Shown in pieces: positions 1-12,600 of a stretch of 64,000 nt of DNA. Within the stretch, counting starts at the first letter, position 1. Each line of letters starts with the position of its first letter. A model generated the notes under the pieces. That model worked only from the letters and a program-made list of their open reading frames with translations, made no database searches and was not told the DNA's origin. The translations under genes were made by a program, and so were the position numbers. Source of the stretch: Tanytarsus gracilentus (taxonomy: Eukaryota > Arthropoda > Insecta > Diptera > Chironomidae); assembly GCA_038502055.1 (NCBI GenBank), contig JAXRKN010000032.1:806001-870000 (forward strand), written 5' to 3'.

Positions 1-3000
1 TACTGGGTGCATTCGACATTATGGGTGATGACGTTTCATCTTCTGTGTCTGGAATAAAAGAGAGAGAGAGAGAGACGATGTGAGTGTGAGATCATTCAGA
101 ATTTTTGAGTGTTTGCTTATCGCCGTTTACGGTGTATTATAAGCTTGGGTCTTGATAATTTCTTCTTTAATAAACAAGAAAAAAGCCCTTTAAAAAATAT
201 TTTTTTTCCTTTCTTCTTTAAAAAATTAAGATAACGTTTAATGTATATAATGGTTGCATTTAAATTATTGGCTGTTTAAAAGTGTCGCAAATTTTATCAT
301 TATTAAATGTACTTTCTTATCGTTCTTTTTTTCGATAGCAACCATGGCGATTTCAAGTTTAGAGCCTTGATTTCAAGCAAAAGAATTAAGCCGACCTCAA
401 ACTTGCTATTTTGATTTTGCTTCTATACACACGAGTCTCTAACAATCTTATCAGATAAGATAATGAGTTTTGGTAATGATTTAAATCTTTCTTTTACACT
501 TTTTAAAATACATAAATATATTTTAAAGGCTCAAAAAAAGTCTAGTAGCAGCACGAGATTATCGATTATCTATGGAGATTACAAAAGATTTTTTCAAATT
601 GACAAAAAAAAATGATTCATTAAGAACGACTTTGCTGAGTTGACGAAGAAGGAATTCATGTGAGATTTTGAGCTTAATTTAGTTTAACTGATAATGAAGA
701 GAGAAAGAGAGAGAAAATTTTTTTAAAGGCGATAACAATTTTGTACGATTACATAAATTTTTTTGCCAACTTTCGCATGCATTAAATTGTTTATAGTTCT
801 CTCTCGGCACCCTCCGTATAGCTGCGAAAACGAGAGTGAGAGCGACAATTGAGTGGATAATGAACTTGATAGTGAAAATTTTTTGAATAAAATTTCACAC
901 CAACACAAACTATGTCTTCTTACCCAATATATTGAATTGTGATTGAAATAAATTATCGTCAATTTGAAGTGCGCTAGCGCTCAACAGATAATCGTGTCCA
1001 ACAAAATTTAGAATATCCAATTCACTTTTCATCTCCAGCAAATTTCCTTCCTTTTTCACCTTCATTCAAGCACACTCGTTGGTCTTTCGCGAAACCGATT
1101 CACAGTACAGACGATCACAAAATGATTTTCTTTTCAAAAGTTCTCCCTTTGAGGCTAATTATTTATATTATTTTTTATATATATATTTCTATATGGAGTC
1201 TCTCACGATACGACTCTCGTGAGTAGTACATGCACGGTGAGTTGTGCCAATGTATTTATGGCTTTTTTCTTATCACAGAGCGAAGTTATCACTTGAAAAA
1301 TACCTTACTCACTCACTTATGATTAGTAAAATGTTGTTTCTTAAAAAACCGATGTAGCGATTTGATTGGTGATGGTGTGCGTGTTTAATTCGCATATATG
1401 CAATGTTCTCACTGTGGCTATTATTATTACCACTCTGCTTGTTTTTTTTAATGACTATAGACGGCTTCACGTTAATTTACCTTAAGTGCTAGCTTCGATT
1501 TCCACAATACACAGAAAAAATGACCTCTAACAAAAAACAAATCAGTCTTTAAAATATTGACATTTATTGACCTATGTGTGTGCTCTATCCTATCGTTCCC
1601 CATTTATATATGTATATTATTATATTATATTTAATGGCTTTATTTTGACGCACTCTTATTCCACACCATTTGAATGAGGAATATAATAAATTTTTTAATG
1701 TCCCTATAACAATTAAAGATAGAAACAGTCTCAAAATGTTTCCGAGCTTAGGATTGCTGCTCAAGAAGTGTATTGTTCAAATTGCAGATTATTACTGACA
1801 GGCTTAAATGAGAGAATGAGAGCCTCTTGACAGCAGCGATAGAGTTGAGGAAAAAAGCCAATAAAAAATCTCAATGTAAAGATCTGTGTATCATCACAGT
1901 TGACTTGTGTGCGTTTCTTGTGAGAATGAACGACAGTGTGAGTGAAAAGAACAGAAATAAAATTCTAATCCATTTAATTTTAAGGGATATAAAATAAAAA
2001 TCATAAAAAGAGTATTGCAAAATATTTTAAATCTTTTGTGTGTGACAAATATAAAAATCTATAAAATTTGGATAAACCAGCAAATTAATGATGACTAGCG
2101 AGAATAAAATCAACAAAATTAATATTTTTTCTTCTTGGAAATGTAAGCTCATTCTAGTCTGTTTTCTGATATTGTCGACAACATCCGGGAATAAATGGAA
2201 GCGGAATGGTTATTAAAAATCCATCAAAAGTTACTTTTACTCTGGACAAGTTATTTAAGCACACAATTTGAAGCTTTTTAAATTTAAGAAACAACTTTAT
2301 TGGAACTTTCACGAGCACGTCTGTTGCATGTGATTTTGTTCTCTCTTATCATCAAAATATATTCACATCCGAGTGTTGCCCTCAAATTCCTATCGGAGAG
2401 AGACAGTCTGAATTTATAATGACAACATTCATAGACAAATTAAATTTATTATTTTCTTCTCTTCATCATCATTCAGCCCACAAAATAAAGTTAATAAATT
2501 TGAATAAAACCCATTCGTCATCAGAACTGAATGAAAAGGTAGACTTTAATGCATTGATGCAATTTTTATTCAGAATTTTTCGATGAGCTGCACTTTGGAC
2601 CCACGTAATTTTATCAATTCAATTCACTTTACATAATTTCTTAAATTAAAAATTTCTCACTCGATATTTTCTCGGTAATGTGTTCAATTAGTAGCAACTT
2701 TTTAAACACCGCGATGTTTTTTTCTGCACTGATTGCAATAATTAAACTACTTTCGTGGACAGTTCGTGAACTAATGATGTGAATAGATCTGACATACATA
2801 AATCACACGCGCACTGTTGAGGGGAGTTTAATTTATTTTATTTTATTTTCTTCCCTCATCATCATCATCGTTTTTTTTTCGCGATCACATTCTAAACCTT
2901 TGCAATTTAAGGTATTCATGTGCAACGCTTTAAAAAGCACATGCGCGAGTTCAATCTTGAAAGCTTTGTTGCATTCTATTGTACAGTAGTTTCCGCATTA

Positions 3001-3129
3001 ATCGAAAACATATGTTTTTCTCCCCATACATTCATCCTTATGTGGAAATGTGATCGCGAAAGTATAAAGAGAGAGAAAGGGAACTGCAATAGCACAGCTG
3101 ATTACAATAATGATGATGAATAACTGTAC
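1..3129. other. AT-rich non-coding region upstream of raw
   Basis: I see no supportable gene here. The open frames are short, low in complexity and lack splice-consistent neighbours. The stretch holds short GA tracts (about 60-75 and 701-716) and an overlapping GATA palindrome at 448-463 (TTATCAGATAAGATAA). It could contain distal regulatory DNA or non-coding 5' exons of raw, because the first coding exon of raw (6833-6961) begins at a splice acceptor and so needs an upstream non-coding exon. Confidence 0.5.
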
Positions 3130-3152
3130 ATACACAACTACTTTTTATATGA
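3130..3152. repeat. Left copy of a 23-bp direct repeat (candidate target-site duplication)
   Basis: The 23 bases at 3130-3152 (core ACACAACTACTTTTTATATG) are repeated exactly at 4403-4425. The two copies bracket a 1250-bp segment that contains retroelement-like sequence and a tetranucleotide tail directly before the right copy. This is the arrangement expected of a target-site duplication made by target-primed reverse transcription. Confidence 0.6.
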
Positions 3153-4402
3153 GAAAAAGTTGTTCGCCCCTCTGGGTAAACAAAACAAAATAATTTAATT
3201 TACCTTTTTTAAAGTGTTTAAGTGTGTTTTTAAAAATAAAAGTTACTTATTTCCTGTAGTTAAGTCATCAATCTATCGTTGTGTCATCGAGTTTCTCCAA
3301 TTAAGTCAGGTAAAAAGCGAGAATGAGTGAAAGAAAATCTTGAAATTTTTTTTAACAATTAATTTTACTTTTAATGCGTTTAAATGAAGAATTACTCACT
3401 CATTCTTGCTTAAAAGTGGTTAGTCAATCACTTCAATATTATTGTTTCACATTGAAATGATAAAAATCGAAAACTTTAAAAAATGTTTGTTTTGATTCAA
3501 CTGGATCTTTTCTGGATCTTTATAAATTAGTTCATAACCTCAAAAATTCTTTATTTCTCAAACTTTAGTATTCATGCGTTCGATTTTTCTCACTTTCTTT
3601 TATCTCCAGAGGATCTTTAAGTTTTCATTACACATTCGTAACGAAAAAATTGTTTAAAATTAAATTAGATTAAATTCTCTATATAGGTTTTATTGTTTTT
3701 ATTATTTTATATATTTATATATTTTCAAATATACTCGTTAAATTGGTTCTTCACATTGAAGTTACTTATTTATATAATTTTCGTTGGTATCCAGCAAAAC
3801 CAACTGTTAATCCTAGTGACACAGTTGAGGAAGGAAGAGTTTATAAATTTTTGTTTTATGTTTGTTTGTTTTGTAATGTGGGTGGGCCAGTGCCTAACAG
3901 CTTGTCAGGACTGAGGAAGGTTGTAGTGGCGGTAACTTTTATACAATGCCGTCGAAACCACCTTTGATTTAATTTATTTTTCCAACTGCAATCGTAAGAT
4001 TCAGTTGAGGCTGTGCTTAGTTGGAAACACTCAATGAGCGACTACAAGACTGTGTACAGCTGTTATTATTTCCGTTATGGGTAACAACGTCCAGATAGTT
4101 GGGTCTCCATGCTGGACGTCCATAAGTTTTATTTATTTTCTACGAAGAGGGGTTGTTCGATCGTAGTATGTCTTTCTAAGACGTATGTTGCAGCTCCCGA
4201 GGTGGGCGATTCCCGCGGGGACGTCATTGTTGAGGGGGAAAAAGGGGTATTTATACTCTATTCTTAAGAGTAATTTAAGAGTTCTGCATGGTTACGTTTT
4301 AAACCTTAACCTGGTTTTGAGCTATGGAAAAGGAAACAAAAACGGGCGCGTCCATCCTGGTAACTCCAGAGTGCTACCTCTTTGTCATCTATCTATCTAT
4401 CT
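3153..4402 (+). mobile_element. Probable non-LTR retroelement relic (non-coding remnant)
   Basis: This 1250-bp segment lies between two identical 23-bp direct repeats. Its last 600 bp (about 3780-4385) are visibly richer in G+C than the flanks. It ends in an ATCT tetranucleotide array (4387-4402) immediately before the right repeat. A simple-repeat 3' tail plus a variable-length direct repeat is typical of truncated non-LTR retrotransposons, or of SINEs that use their machinery. No reverse transcriptase or other recognisable protein is encoded, so this would be a 5'-truncated or 3'-UTR fragment. The first 600 bp look like ordinary AT-rich DNA, so the true element may be shorter. The family is not recognised. 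Confidence 0.45.
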
Positions 4403-4425
4403 ATACACAACTACTTTTTATATGA
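4403..4425. repeat. Right copy of the 23-bp direct repeat
   Basis: This is an exact copy of 3130-3152, directly following the ATCT array that ends the presumed element. Beyond the repeat the two flanks diverge, apart from a shared octamer (TTGTTCGC at 3160-3167 and 4435-4442). That octamer may be chance, or a trace of a longer diverged duplication. Confidence 0.6.
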
Positions 4426-6832
4426 CCATTGACATTGTTCGCAATTTCTTTTTTTATAGTAACAGCATCAATTGTATCAATGCGAAAGCAATTAAATAAG
4501 GCTTTGCGGAAAAGGGTCGTCAAAAAAATGTGATCATTACCTTGTGTTTGCTCGTTTGTTGATGCGGTAAACTGTTCCATATTTATTATTTCGATACTTA
4601 GTTTTTTTCACTACCTCAAGACACCGATCACCTCTTTGTATTGACGAAATTAAACGCCGATGACGTAGATTTTTGTTTGAATGTCCTTGAATTAGCCCGT
4701 AAAGTTAAATTTGCTCATAACTACATAGAAGAACTCTCGCAAAACAATTTTTTTCTCTTCTTCACAGCTACGTCTTTGCAGAGTAATTTTATTCTCGCCC
4801 GTGCTGTTAAATCTGCTGAGCTGTTGTTGATGGCACGAATGTTAGTTGAATAAATCTATCGCAAAAAAAAGAGAGTGAAGTAAATTATGATTGAAACATA
4901 TATATATGTATGTGATTTCTCAATCAATTACTAGTAGTTTTTTTTGAATTGACGCATATAATATTTATATGTGCAATGACAAATATAGCTTCTTATAAAA
5001 TATTCAAAGTGACGATGAGAAGACGAAGATATGAGCAACGAAAATGTATGGAACTTATGTAATGTAATAAATAAATAAAGTGATGCGACGAGGTCACCAT
5101 TTATTGGCTTAATTCAAATAAAGCCTTCTGCAGTACTTAAATTATTGGCACTTTTGCTGGCATGTATTATTCAACTTTTCAACACACACATCATCATCTC
5201 TGCACAGCAATTTTCTCTAATCACAAGTAATTTATTAAGTAAATGTCTGTATCCAGGAACATATTAATTATTTTTGAATGAGCGAATAATTAATATATTC
5301 AAGTGCCTGTTCGATTCAATAAAACTTGTAAAAAAGAGCTTTTCGCGATACTTAATTTTTGTCAGCTCATTCTTAATTAGTCATCTTCATTACAATTCCA
5401 ATAATTTGTAGTTTCAAGATGCTTGCGATAAACTTTTTAAAAATTTCTTTTTGAGCTTTTAAGAGAGGCATAAAATTAATTTATTCTTAAATGTAATCGT
5501 CAGCATGACACGTTTTTCTATGCACATAATCATTTGATCTTCTTGGATTTCTTCTTTTATGTGTATATAACCATGTAATAAAATTATTTTCTTCGCTGAT
5601 AAACTAAAAAATATTTCAGTGCACAAAGGAATTGATTTTTTTACTTTTAATCCATCAACGCGGATTGAATTTCACACAACTTGACGCTTTACCTCTTTTC
5701 CAAGTCTTGTTGTTGCTAAATATTACTTTGAAAATGTAATTCCATTCGATTAAGATGACGAAATTAAGGATTTTTTAATGAACGAAGTTGATTGATCAAA
5801 ATATTTTTATTCTACATTTTTTCTTTACAGCCGTTTTCCCCCTTTTTTATTATGAATTTTAAAAATACGTTACAAAAACGTTTTTTTCGACTTCCTCTTA
5901 TCATATTTTTCTCTTTCAAATTTTAGCCAAATTTTCAACTTTTTTGGGAAATTTTTATTCAACAATTAATAATAATTTTTGAATACACTTGATTTTGAAA
6001 AAAAAATAGATTTCTCCTTCTCTTATTCTGTGGAGATGATTTTCCTTATATCTTTTTCTCTGAAATTTTCAGATTTAGTATCTATATAAAAAGTTTTTAA
6101 ATTTTCTTCCATGCAAGGTATCTATATTTTTTATTGCAATTATATTTTCATTCTATATAACTCTTGACTCAAGATAATAAAATTTCCTACCCACCTCGCT
6201 ACCCACGTTTTGAATGACCGTTGGGATAATTTTTAAAATTCTCGAAAGCGCTTTTCATCACTTTCAAGTAGTTAGTGAATATTTTTAAAAAAATTAGGTA
6301 AACATTAGAAACAAATTTTAAGATTCTACTTAAATTTAGTGCATTTAAGCGAGGTTTTTAAAAATTTAACCAAGTTCAGTGTGAGCGAAAAAGTTGTATA
6401 CAAGGTTTATATCACAAAACGAATGAAATTAAAGTGAGAAAAGAGCGAAATTAAAAATATATATGTAACCTGAATAAATATTTAAATTCTAAAAAGATAA
6501 AATTTTAAACGGTACAATAAACTGATTGAACTTATGGAAAAAACAAAGAAAACCAATTGGGTAAGAAAATTACATTTTCCAGCAAGGTCACAAAATTTTC
6601 CCTTTGTTAAAAACGATTGGATCAATAATTAGATTCATTCTAAAACTCGTGATGAAATGACTTTAATTACCTCACACACTAGCAACTTAAAATGAATCAC
6701 CTTTTAACAATGCTTTATTTTGGCGAATATTTTACTTGCGTTGGCATAAAAGAACATAAATTAAAAACCTACCTCAAAAAAGACATTATTTTAGTAAAAA
6801 GCATAACTTTGAATTCTTGTTTTTCTTTTCAG
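4426..6832. other. AT-rich non-coding stretch before the first coding exon of raw
   Basis: No exon, RNA gene or repeat family is recognisable. The region is dominated by A/T runs and short TA repeats. It ends at a good splice acceptor (a pyrimidine-rich run followed by CAG at 6830-6832) that opens the first coding exon of raw. It is therefore most likely intronic or promoter DNA of raw. Confidence 0.45.
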
Positions 6833-6961
6833 ATGATCTAGTCAAAATTCAAAAGACAAATGAAACCCAAGCAGCTCAATGATCAATGACCTGACTACAG
6901 TAACTCATAGGAAAAATTAGCAAAAGAAATAACTTTACTTAATGGCTCAGGAATTCTTAAG
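6833..6961 (+). other. raw: First coding exon of raw with spliced 5' UTR
   Basis: A splice acceptor (TTTTCTTTTCAG ending at 6832) opens this exon, and a strong donor (AAG|GTGAGT) closes it after 6961. The first 109 bases are 5' UTR and the ATG is at 6942. Because the exon begins at an acceptor, at least one non-coding exon and the promoter must lie further upstream; I could not locate them. Confidence 0.6.
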
Positions 6962-9648
6962 GTGAGTCATTGACTTTCCTTTCTCTCGAGACAAGTAGTG
7001 CATTCCATTTGTGGATTAAATCATCTACTCTCACTTAATTCTCGTGACTTTTGCAGAATGCTCTTCCTAACTTTTTTATCCACGCGCAAAACTATAGTTT
7101 AATATTTTTAAAAATTAGCTCGGTTCGAACACATAGGTCTACCAACAGGAGACTATAAAAATTCAATATGATCACACAATCTATCGGTTACAACATGTTT
7201 ATTTCGCACACCCTGATAGACACTTTTAATCCCCGCCAAAAGGTTTTCAATCATGACACACTTCTTAATGAAGAACCATTGATGTTGATCTCATAATTCA
7301 TGTAAAATAATATATTAAATTATTTTTTAAATTCATTCAAAAAAAATCTATAAACAAACAGTGTCAATCTTTTCAAATATTTCTTTTTATTCACTGCGCA
7401 AAAAATAAATTTTGTCGTTTTTATGAATGAATTTTTAAAATAATCATATTTTTTCAAACATGCGTGGGACCATTATTAGGATGAAAAAAATGTGAAAGTG
7501 ATGTCATGCTAGAATAGTTTTTAATTTTAATCGCTCTTAATCAGCTTTCCTATTGTGCGTGAATTTTGCTTTGAAAGTTAATCGCAAGTAGAATTCTCAA
7601 TGGAAAAAACTGCGTACTTTGAACTTTCAATGTATGTGTCGTTCTTCGATGATATCATCGATGATTTTACGAATAAAAAATTGAACCGTTGATAGAATTT
7701 TCTATCTTTAAAATTATAATGTCTATCTTAACTTTATCAAGCAAAAATTTGGACTAATTATGCAAGACTCTCTCTCTCTCTCTCGTTTGATTTTTAACTG
7801 CACACGGGAGTACACGCATATTAACAATTGTGTGTCTGTGGACGTAACAAAAGATATCGTCATCGTAAATCTTCTCTCTTTTTTGTGCAATTTTTTCCTA
7901 CAAAACTCTCGCAAATTCTCGCTCTGATTGTAAACTATATACACCACAACGTTTTCTTCTTTACACACAATTTCATTTTTTTTTCTTTTCGCTCAAATAC
8001 TATTTTAGTTTCGCTCAACGCTACGGTCTGATCGGTTGTATTTTTCTAAAGCTCCTAAGCATTTTTCTCTCTTTTATTTCTTTCGCTCGCCGTACATTAC
8101 GAAAATAGAATTATTTACAAATTGATTTTTTTCTGTGTTTTATAGCACCTTAAAGTGTGCGATAAGAGAGAAAACGTTAGTAATTTAAAAAAAGTACATC
8201 TCGTTTTCAACAGTGGCAATGAGCGACTGATTAACACACGGTGTCTAAGTAAATAATCCTTGCTCCTATTTGTTCATCACAAAAAAAGTGAGAAAAAAAG
8301 ACACCTAAAGTGAAACTGAAAATCTGAATGAGAAATTTTTCTCACAAGATCATCGGAGAGGAGGAGGAGAAAAAAAACATTTGTGAATTTTTGTTCGATG
8401 AGCAAGACTTTTTAAAAAGAATTAATGAAAATATCCGCGAAAAAAAAGAGAACTTGCCGTGTGTAAAAGATGATATTTTAAATATATAAACCACCACCTC
8501 TTCTCTCCTCCTTAACACGAAAACTATTTCAATTCGCAAATCTATCAAGGAGACATTTGGACGTCAATCAAATCAGCATAAACATTTAAACGATACTCTT
8601 TTATCGCGAGTGAAACGTGTATTTGTGTGCGTACGTCGCATGATGACTTAATTTTTATTGCCGGTCTCACGATCAAACAATTAATCTTTGAATTGTTGTA
8701 AAATTAAATACTGAGAGAAATTTGAAAGCTATAAATAATTTTGAGGAAAGAAAATCCCACAAAAGCTCTCGAAATTCTTGAGATCATCGTCTGTTTGAGA
8801 TCATCAATAACTCTCTTTCAAAACTTTGAAACATTGAAACTTACATAAAGCATCAATTTATTGATCTAAAAATAACGTTCAACTTTTATGATGTACACCA
8901 TCACTCATCTTTCTAAAGTTATAAGGTGTGAAAAGTGCTAATTGTGAGCTATATTAGGCCAAAAGTATGGATACCGGCTGTAATAAGAGACCAACTGTGC
9001 TTCATTTTGAACACACAAAACACCATCCTCAGTGTCATGAGGCCTATAACTTCATCAGGTAAATTAAAATTATTGACTCACATCGAATCAACAATATACA
9101 GCGCATTACTCTTAGTCACCTTATTAGTAATTTTTCCATGACGATGTTTTAGGGCAATAAATTTTTATGATCAATTGACCATTCACCTTCCTACATACTT
9201 GTTGTAAACAAAAATTATTAAAATTTGCGAAAAAGTTTCATTGGACTAACACGAGGTTAAGTTCAAGAAGAATATGGCCTTGCCTCTTGTTTTGGTAAAA
9301 GAGCTCAAAGTCATTGAAAACGTGGAGAGTGGTAATTACATATGTACAGAAAAATCACAAAAATGCATTTTCCAGTTGTCAAAGTTGAAGGTGGAGAAAA
9401 TCTTGTATGTAATTAATTTCAACTTTTTGATACTCCTCAGTGAAGATGCTTTACCGAGTTGTTTTTTTTAATTCGACATTCCAATTGATTTTGCATTTAA
9501 ATTGACTTCTCAATACGAAAATAAAACGAGTCAATGAGAAATAAAATTCGCCGCCGACTGGTTCACTCCATAGTGTTTGCATTACGTCATTTTTCATAAT
9601 ATTTATAACTGGTCATACAGAGTGTACGCCTATGTTCATATTCGTTTT

Positions 9649-9691
<43 letters not shown>

Positions 9692-12600
9692 ACCTCTTTT
9701 AAAGATATAAAAGCAACACGTGCCACTAAATCTAATTTTTAAAACAATAAATTTACTCGCGAATCTCAAGGCGTGAGATGTAAGGTGGCCAAAAGTACCA
9801 AAATATTGATCATTTGGTGAACCTCAATTTGAATTATGTGGATCTTGCTATCACATGTTTTGTCAAAGATAAGATAAGATTATCCACAGTCGATCACAAT
9901 TATTCTCTTTAATTTAAAACTTTTTGCTGATATCAAACAAGAACCTCTTTCATCTGATGTCGCTTTATCTTATCTCGCTTTATCTTCAGTAGTGGTTTCA
10001 AATAATTTTTTTATGGAAGAAACTTGTGAATGAATGGGTTTGATTGATCGCTATCAATTTGAATGTTAATCATTGATACGTGCTGATGCTATTAAAATAT
10101 TTCCATTCTGATTCGAAAACCTGTTTATAAAGAGCTACATGAGGCAATTTCTTGTATAGAGTTCATTCCCACGACTAGAACAAATGACTTAAGTCTTGTT
10201 CAAGACACCCTCATTCCTCTTAAGTGATTTATTGGTTTTATTATTATGCAATCCAAGTATTTTCTTCATTCGTTCAATTACTAATCATCTTGAGCTTCAA
10301 ACGAACTTCTAAATACTTCCTTTTTGACCAACTTATATATTTAAAATTTCGAAAATAAATTTGGGACAAGTGAAATCATTTCAATAAATGAATTGTTAAA
10401 CGGTATTCGTCATGTGTATGCGTAGATTTTTGGTCTCGTCATCACTCCTTACAACAATACTTTGAACTCTTCAAATTAATAAAGTTAGACTGCCAACTAA
10501 ATGTCTAAGAATGACATCATAAAACTTTAATTTTTTTAATGATATGAAATGTATCCATAGCTACAAAAAAAACTTCAATTATTGTGATCTCATGCCTGCT
10601 AGGAAAAAAATTGGTTCCAAAATTACCAATGAATTAATTTTTGAAAATGAAACTTTAAAAATTTATGAATATTAAATCAAATTAAAAATCAATAGTTTTA
10701 TAAATAAAATTATTGTATTTCTTTAAATTTGAGTCGATGGTAAAACATTTTTTTCATGCAAATATTCATTAAAAAATAAATATGATGTCATCCTCGTTCA
10801 AGACCGAAAGTAAAACATGTGTTCAAATTGTTTATTTTCATTCATCAGAATGTTGAAGGTGCTTGATGTTATACATCCGCGAGACATAAATATTATGAAC
10901 ATAAAGTTTTGAATTGCACTGCTCTACAAATTAAGTTTGATGCGTCGGTTTTCAAAGAAAGATTAATGACATTTAAACGACGTTTAGCTCGATAGAGTCA
11001 AGTGGTTTACATTGCTTTATTTATAGATAATAAAATTTGCGAAAGGATAGGTCATCGATAGTTAATATAACTAATCATCTAATGCCATTAAAACTAATAC
11101 AATCTTTTTAAAAAAGTTTTTTTATACAGCTAAACTTTTATATCTCTTGAGTCATTTAAATACAAGAAGAATTGCTATTTTCCATATTTAAATTCTAATC
11201 AATAGAGCAAGCGTACTATCCACAAAGTGGGCAGTCAATGAAGTAAATATAAATTCATGGCAAAAAAGAGTTCACATCACCGTAGGTTGATTTTTTTTAA
11301 ATGGCCGTTAAATTAAAATTTTAAAAATCTGAATCTAAGTTATTTAAGTTTGCCAATTTTGAAAAAGTTGAATGACAACAAAAATTAAATAAGAGAGGAG
11401 TATACAAAGCGCCCACGCTGTAACCAATAACAATTTTGAATCGTGACAACTTTGGACTCATATTTCGTAAAAACAAATATCGTGATACAGTAATTTTAAA
11501 TGCCTTTAAAATGTCAATGCCTTCAATGCTTTACAAGTTCAAATAATTTTAAACATTGAAAAATGATATTAAACATTTAAGGAACTACGCAAGAAAATGA
11601 ATTTATGAATGAAAATCACACTCTACGTTCTTTAAAACTCGACACACAAAATGATAAATGATCTTATATGAGATCACAGAGAGAAAAGCAAAGTTTATAA
11701 AAAATGCATAAATTTATTTAACGAATTAAAAGAAAAGAAAAACATAAAAATTTTACAACTAAAGTTCAAGCGAGACAACGAAATTCAACACATGCTTATT
11801 TTTCTCTCATTTCCCTCTTTTATCTTGGCTTCGTAAATTTCACGAGTGTGTTTGATTAAAAAAACAAACCATACGTTGTAGTTTTTTTGCGGTTTATTCT
11901 TGGCGTTATGAGCTCATCGGAGTTTTGATTCACTCTCCTCTGTACACACATATCGTGTTCTCTCGCAACATTTTCTCTTTCCTTTCCTCACACATGTGTT
12001 CGATTTACTGAACGAAAAGAGAAGAGCTTACAAAAAAAAATTTTATTCTTATTTCCATTTTCAACATAATTTTATGAGATTCACCTCAGCGAGAGTGAAT
12101 AGATTAGCGTGATTTCCCTCTTTAATTAATGCTTTTGCAGCTTAAGGGAGAAAACTAAGGGACGCTCTCAAGCTCACATCATAAAAATACGAATAATAAT
12201 TATAACTATAATTATCAATATGACTATTTAGATTTTAGTATGTCGGATATATTTCCTTTCGTACCTCTCGGGAAGCTTTTTTAAAACAAAACGGGAGAGC
12301 GTGACAGAATTTGATTTAGAAGCAATGATCATCGATGAGATCATAGATTAAAAGAATTTGTCAATTTAAATTTTTGACTGAGTACTTTTTTAAAATACTG
12401 TAAAAGTTTGCATTTGAAATAATGAAGTCATCAAATAACTAATAAGGTTTATTATAATTGTTTTTACTTTGTGTGCAAACAGCAGATGTAGAAGAAGAGA
12501 GAGAGAGAGAGAGGGGTAATCGTAAAATTATTGAATGACATCATGTGTCGAACCAACCAAAAATAAATTGGCTTCTCCAAAAAAATAGAGAACTCTGCAA

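Noticed and set aside
723..962. Minus-strand ORF in the first kilobase
   Set aside because: It is Ser/Leu-rich from a TC/GA repeat, has no ATG context or splice partners, and lies in DNA without other coding signs.
1202..1223. Short hairpin CTCACGA/TCGTGAG
   Set aside because: A 7-bp stem is too short to support a microRNA or terminator call in sequence of this length.
2920..3123. 67-codon plus-strand ORF
   Set aside because: It starts with a non-ATG codon, has no recognisable motif and sits in AT-rich non-coding DNA.
4185..4499. 104-codon ORF inside the presumed retroelement
   Set aside because: It runs through the ATCT array and across the right direct repeat into flanking DNA, so it is not a real element protein.
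7123..7150. GGTTCGAA motif resembling a tRNA T-loop (B box)
   Set aside because: No acceptor stem or anticodon arm can be drawn around it.
8935..9471. ORFs in the large raw intron
   Set aside because: They use non-ATG starts, show low complexity and have no matching splice sites; raw exons already join correctly without them.
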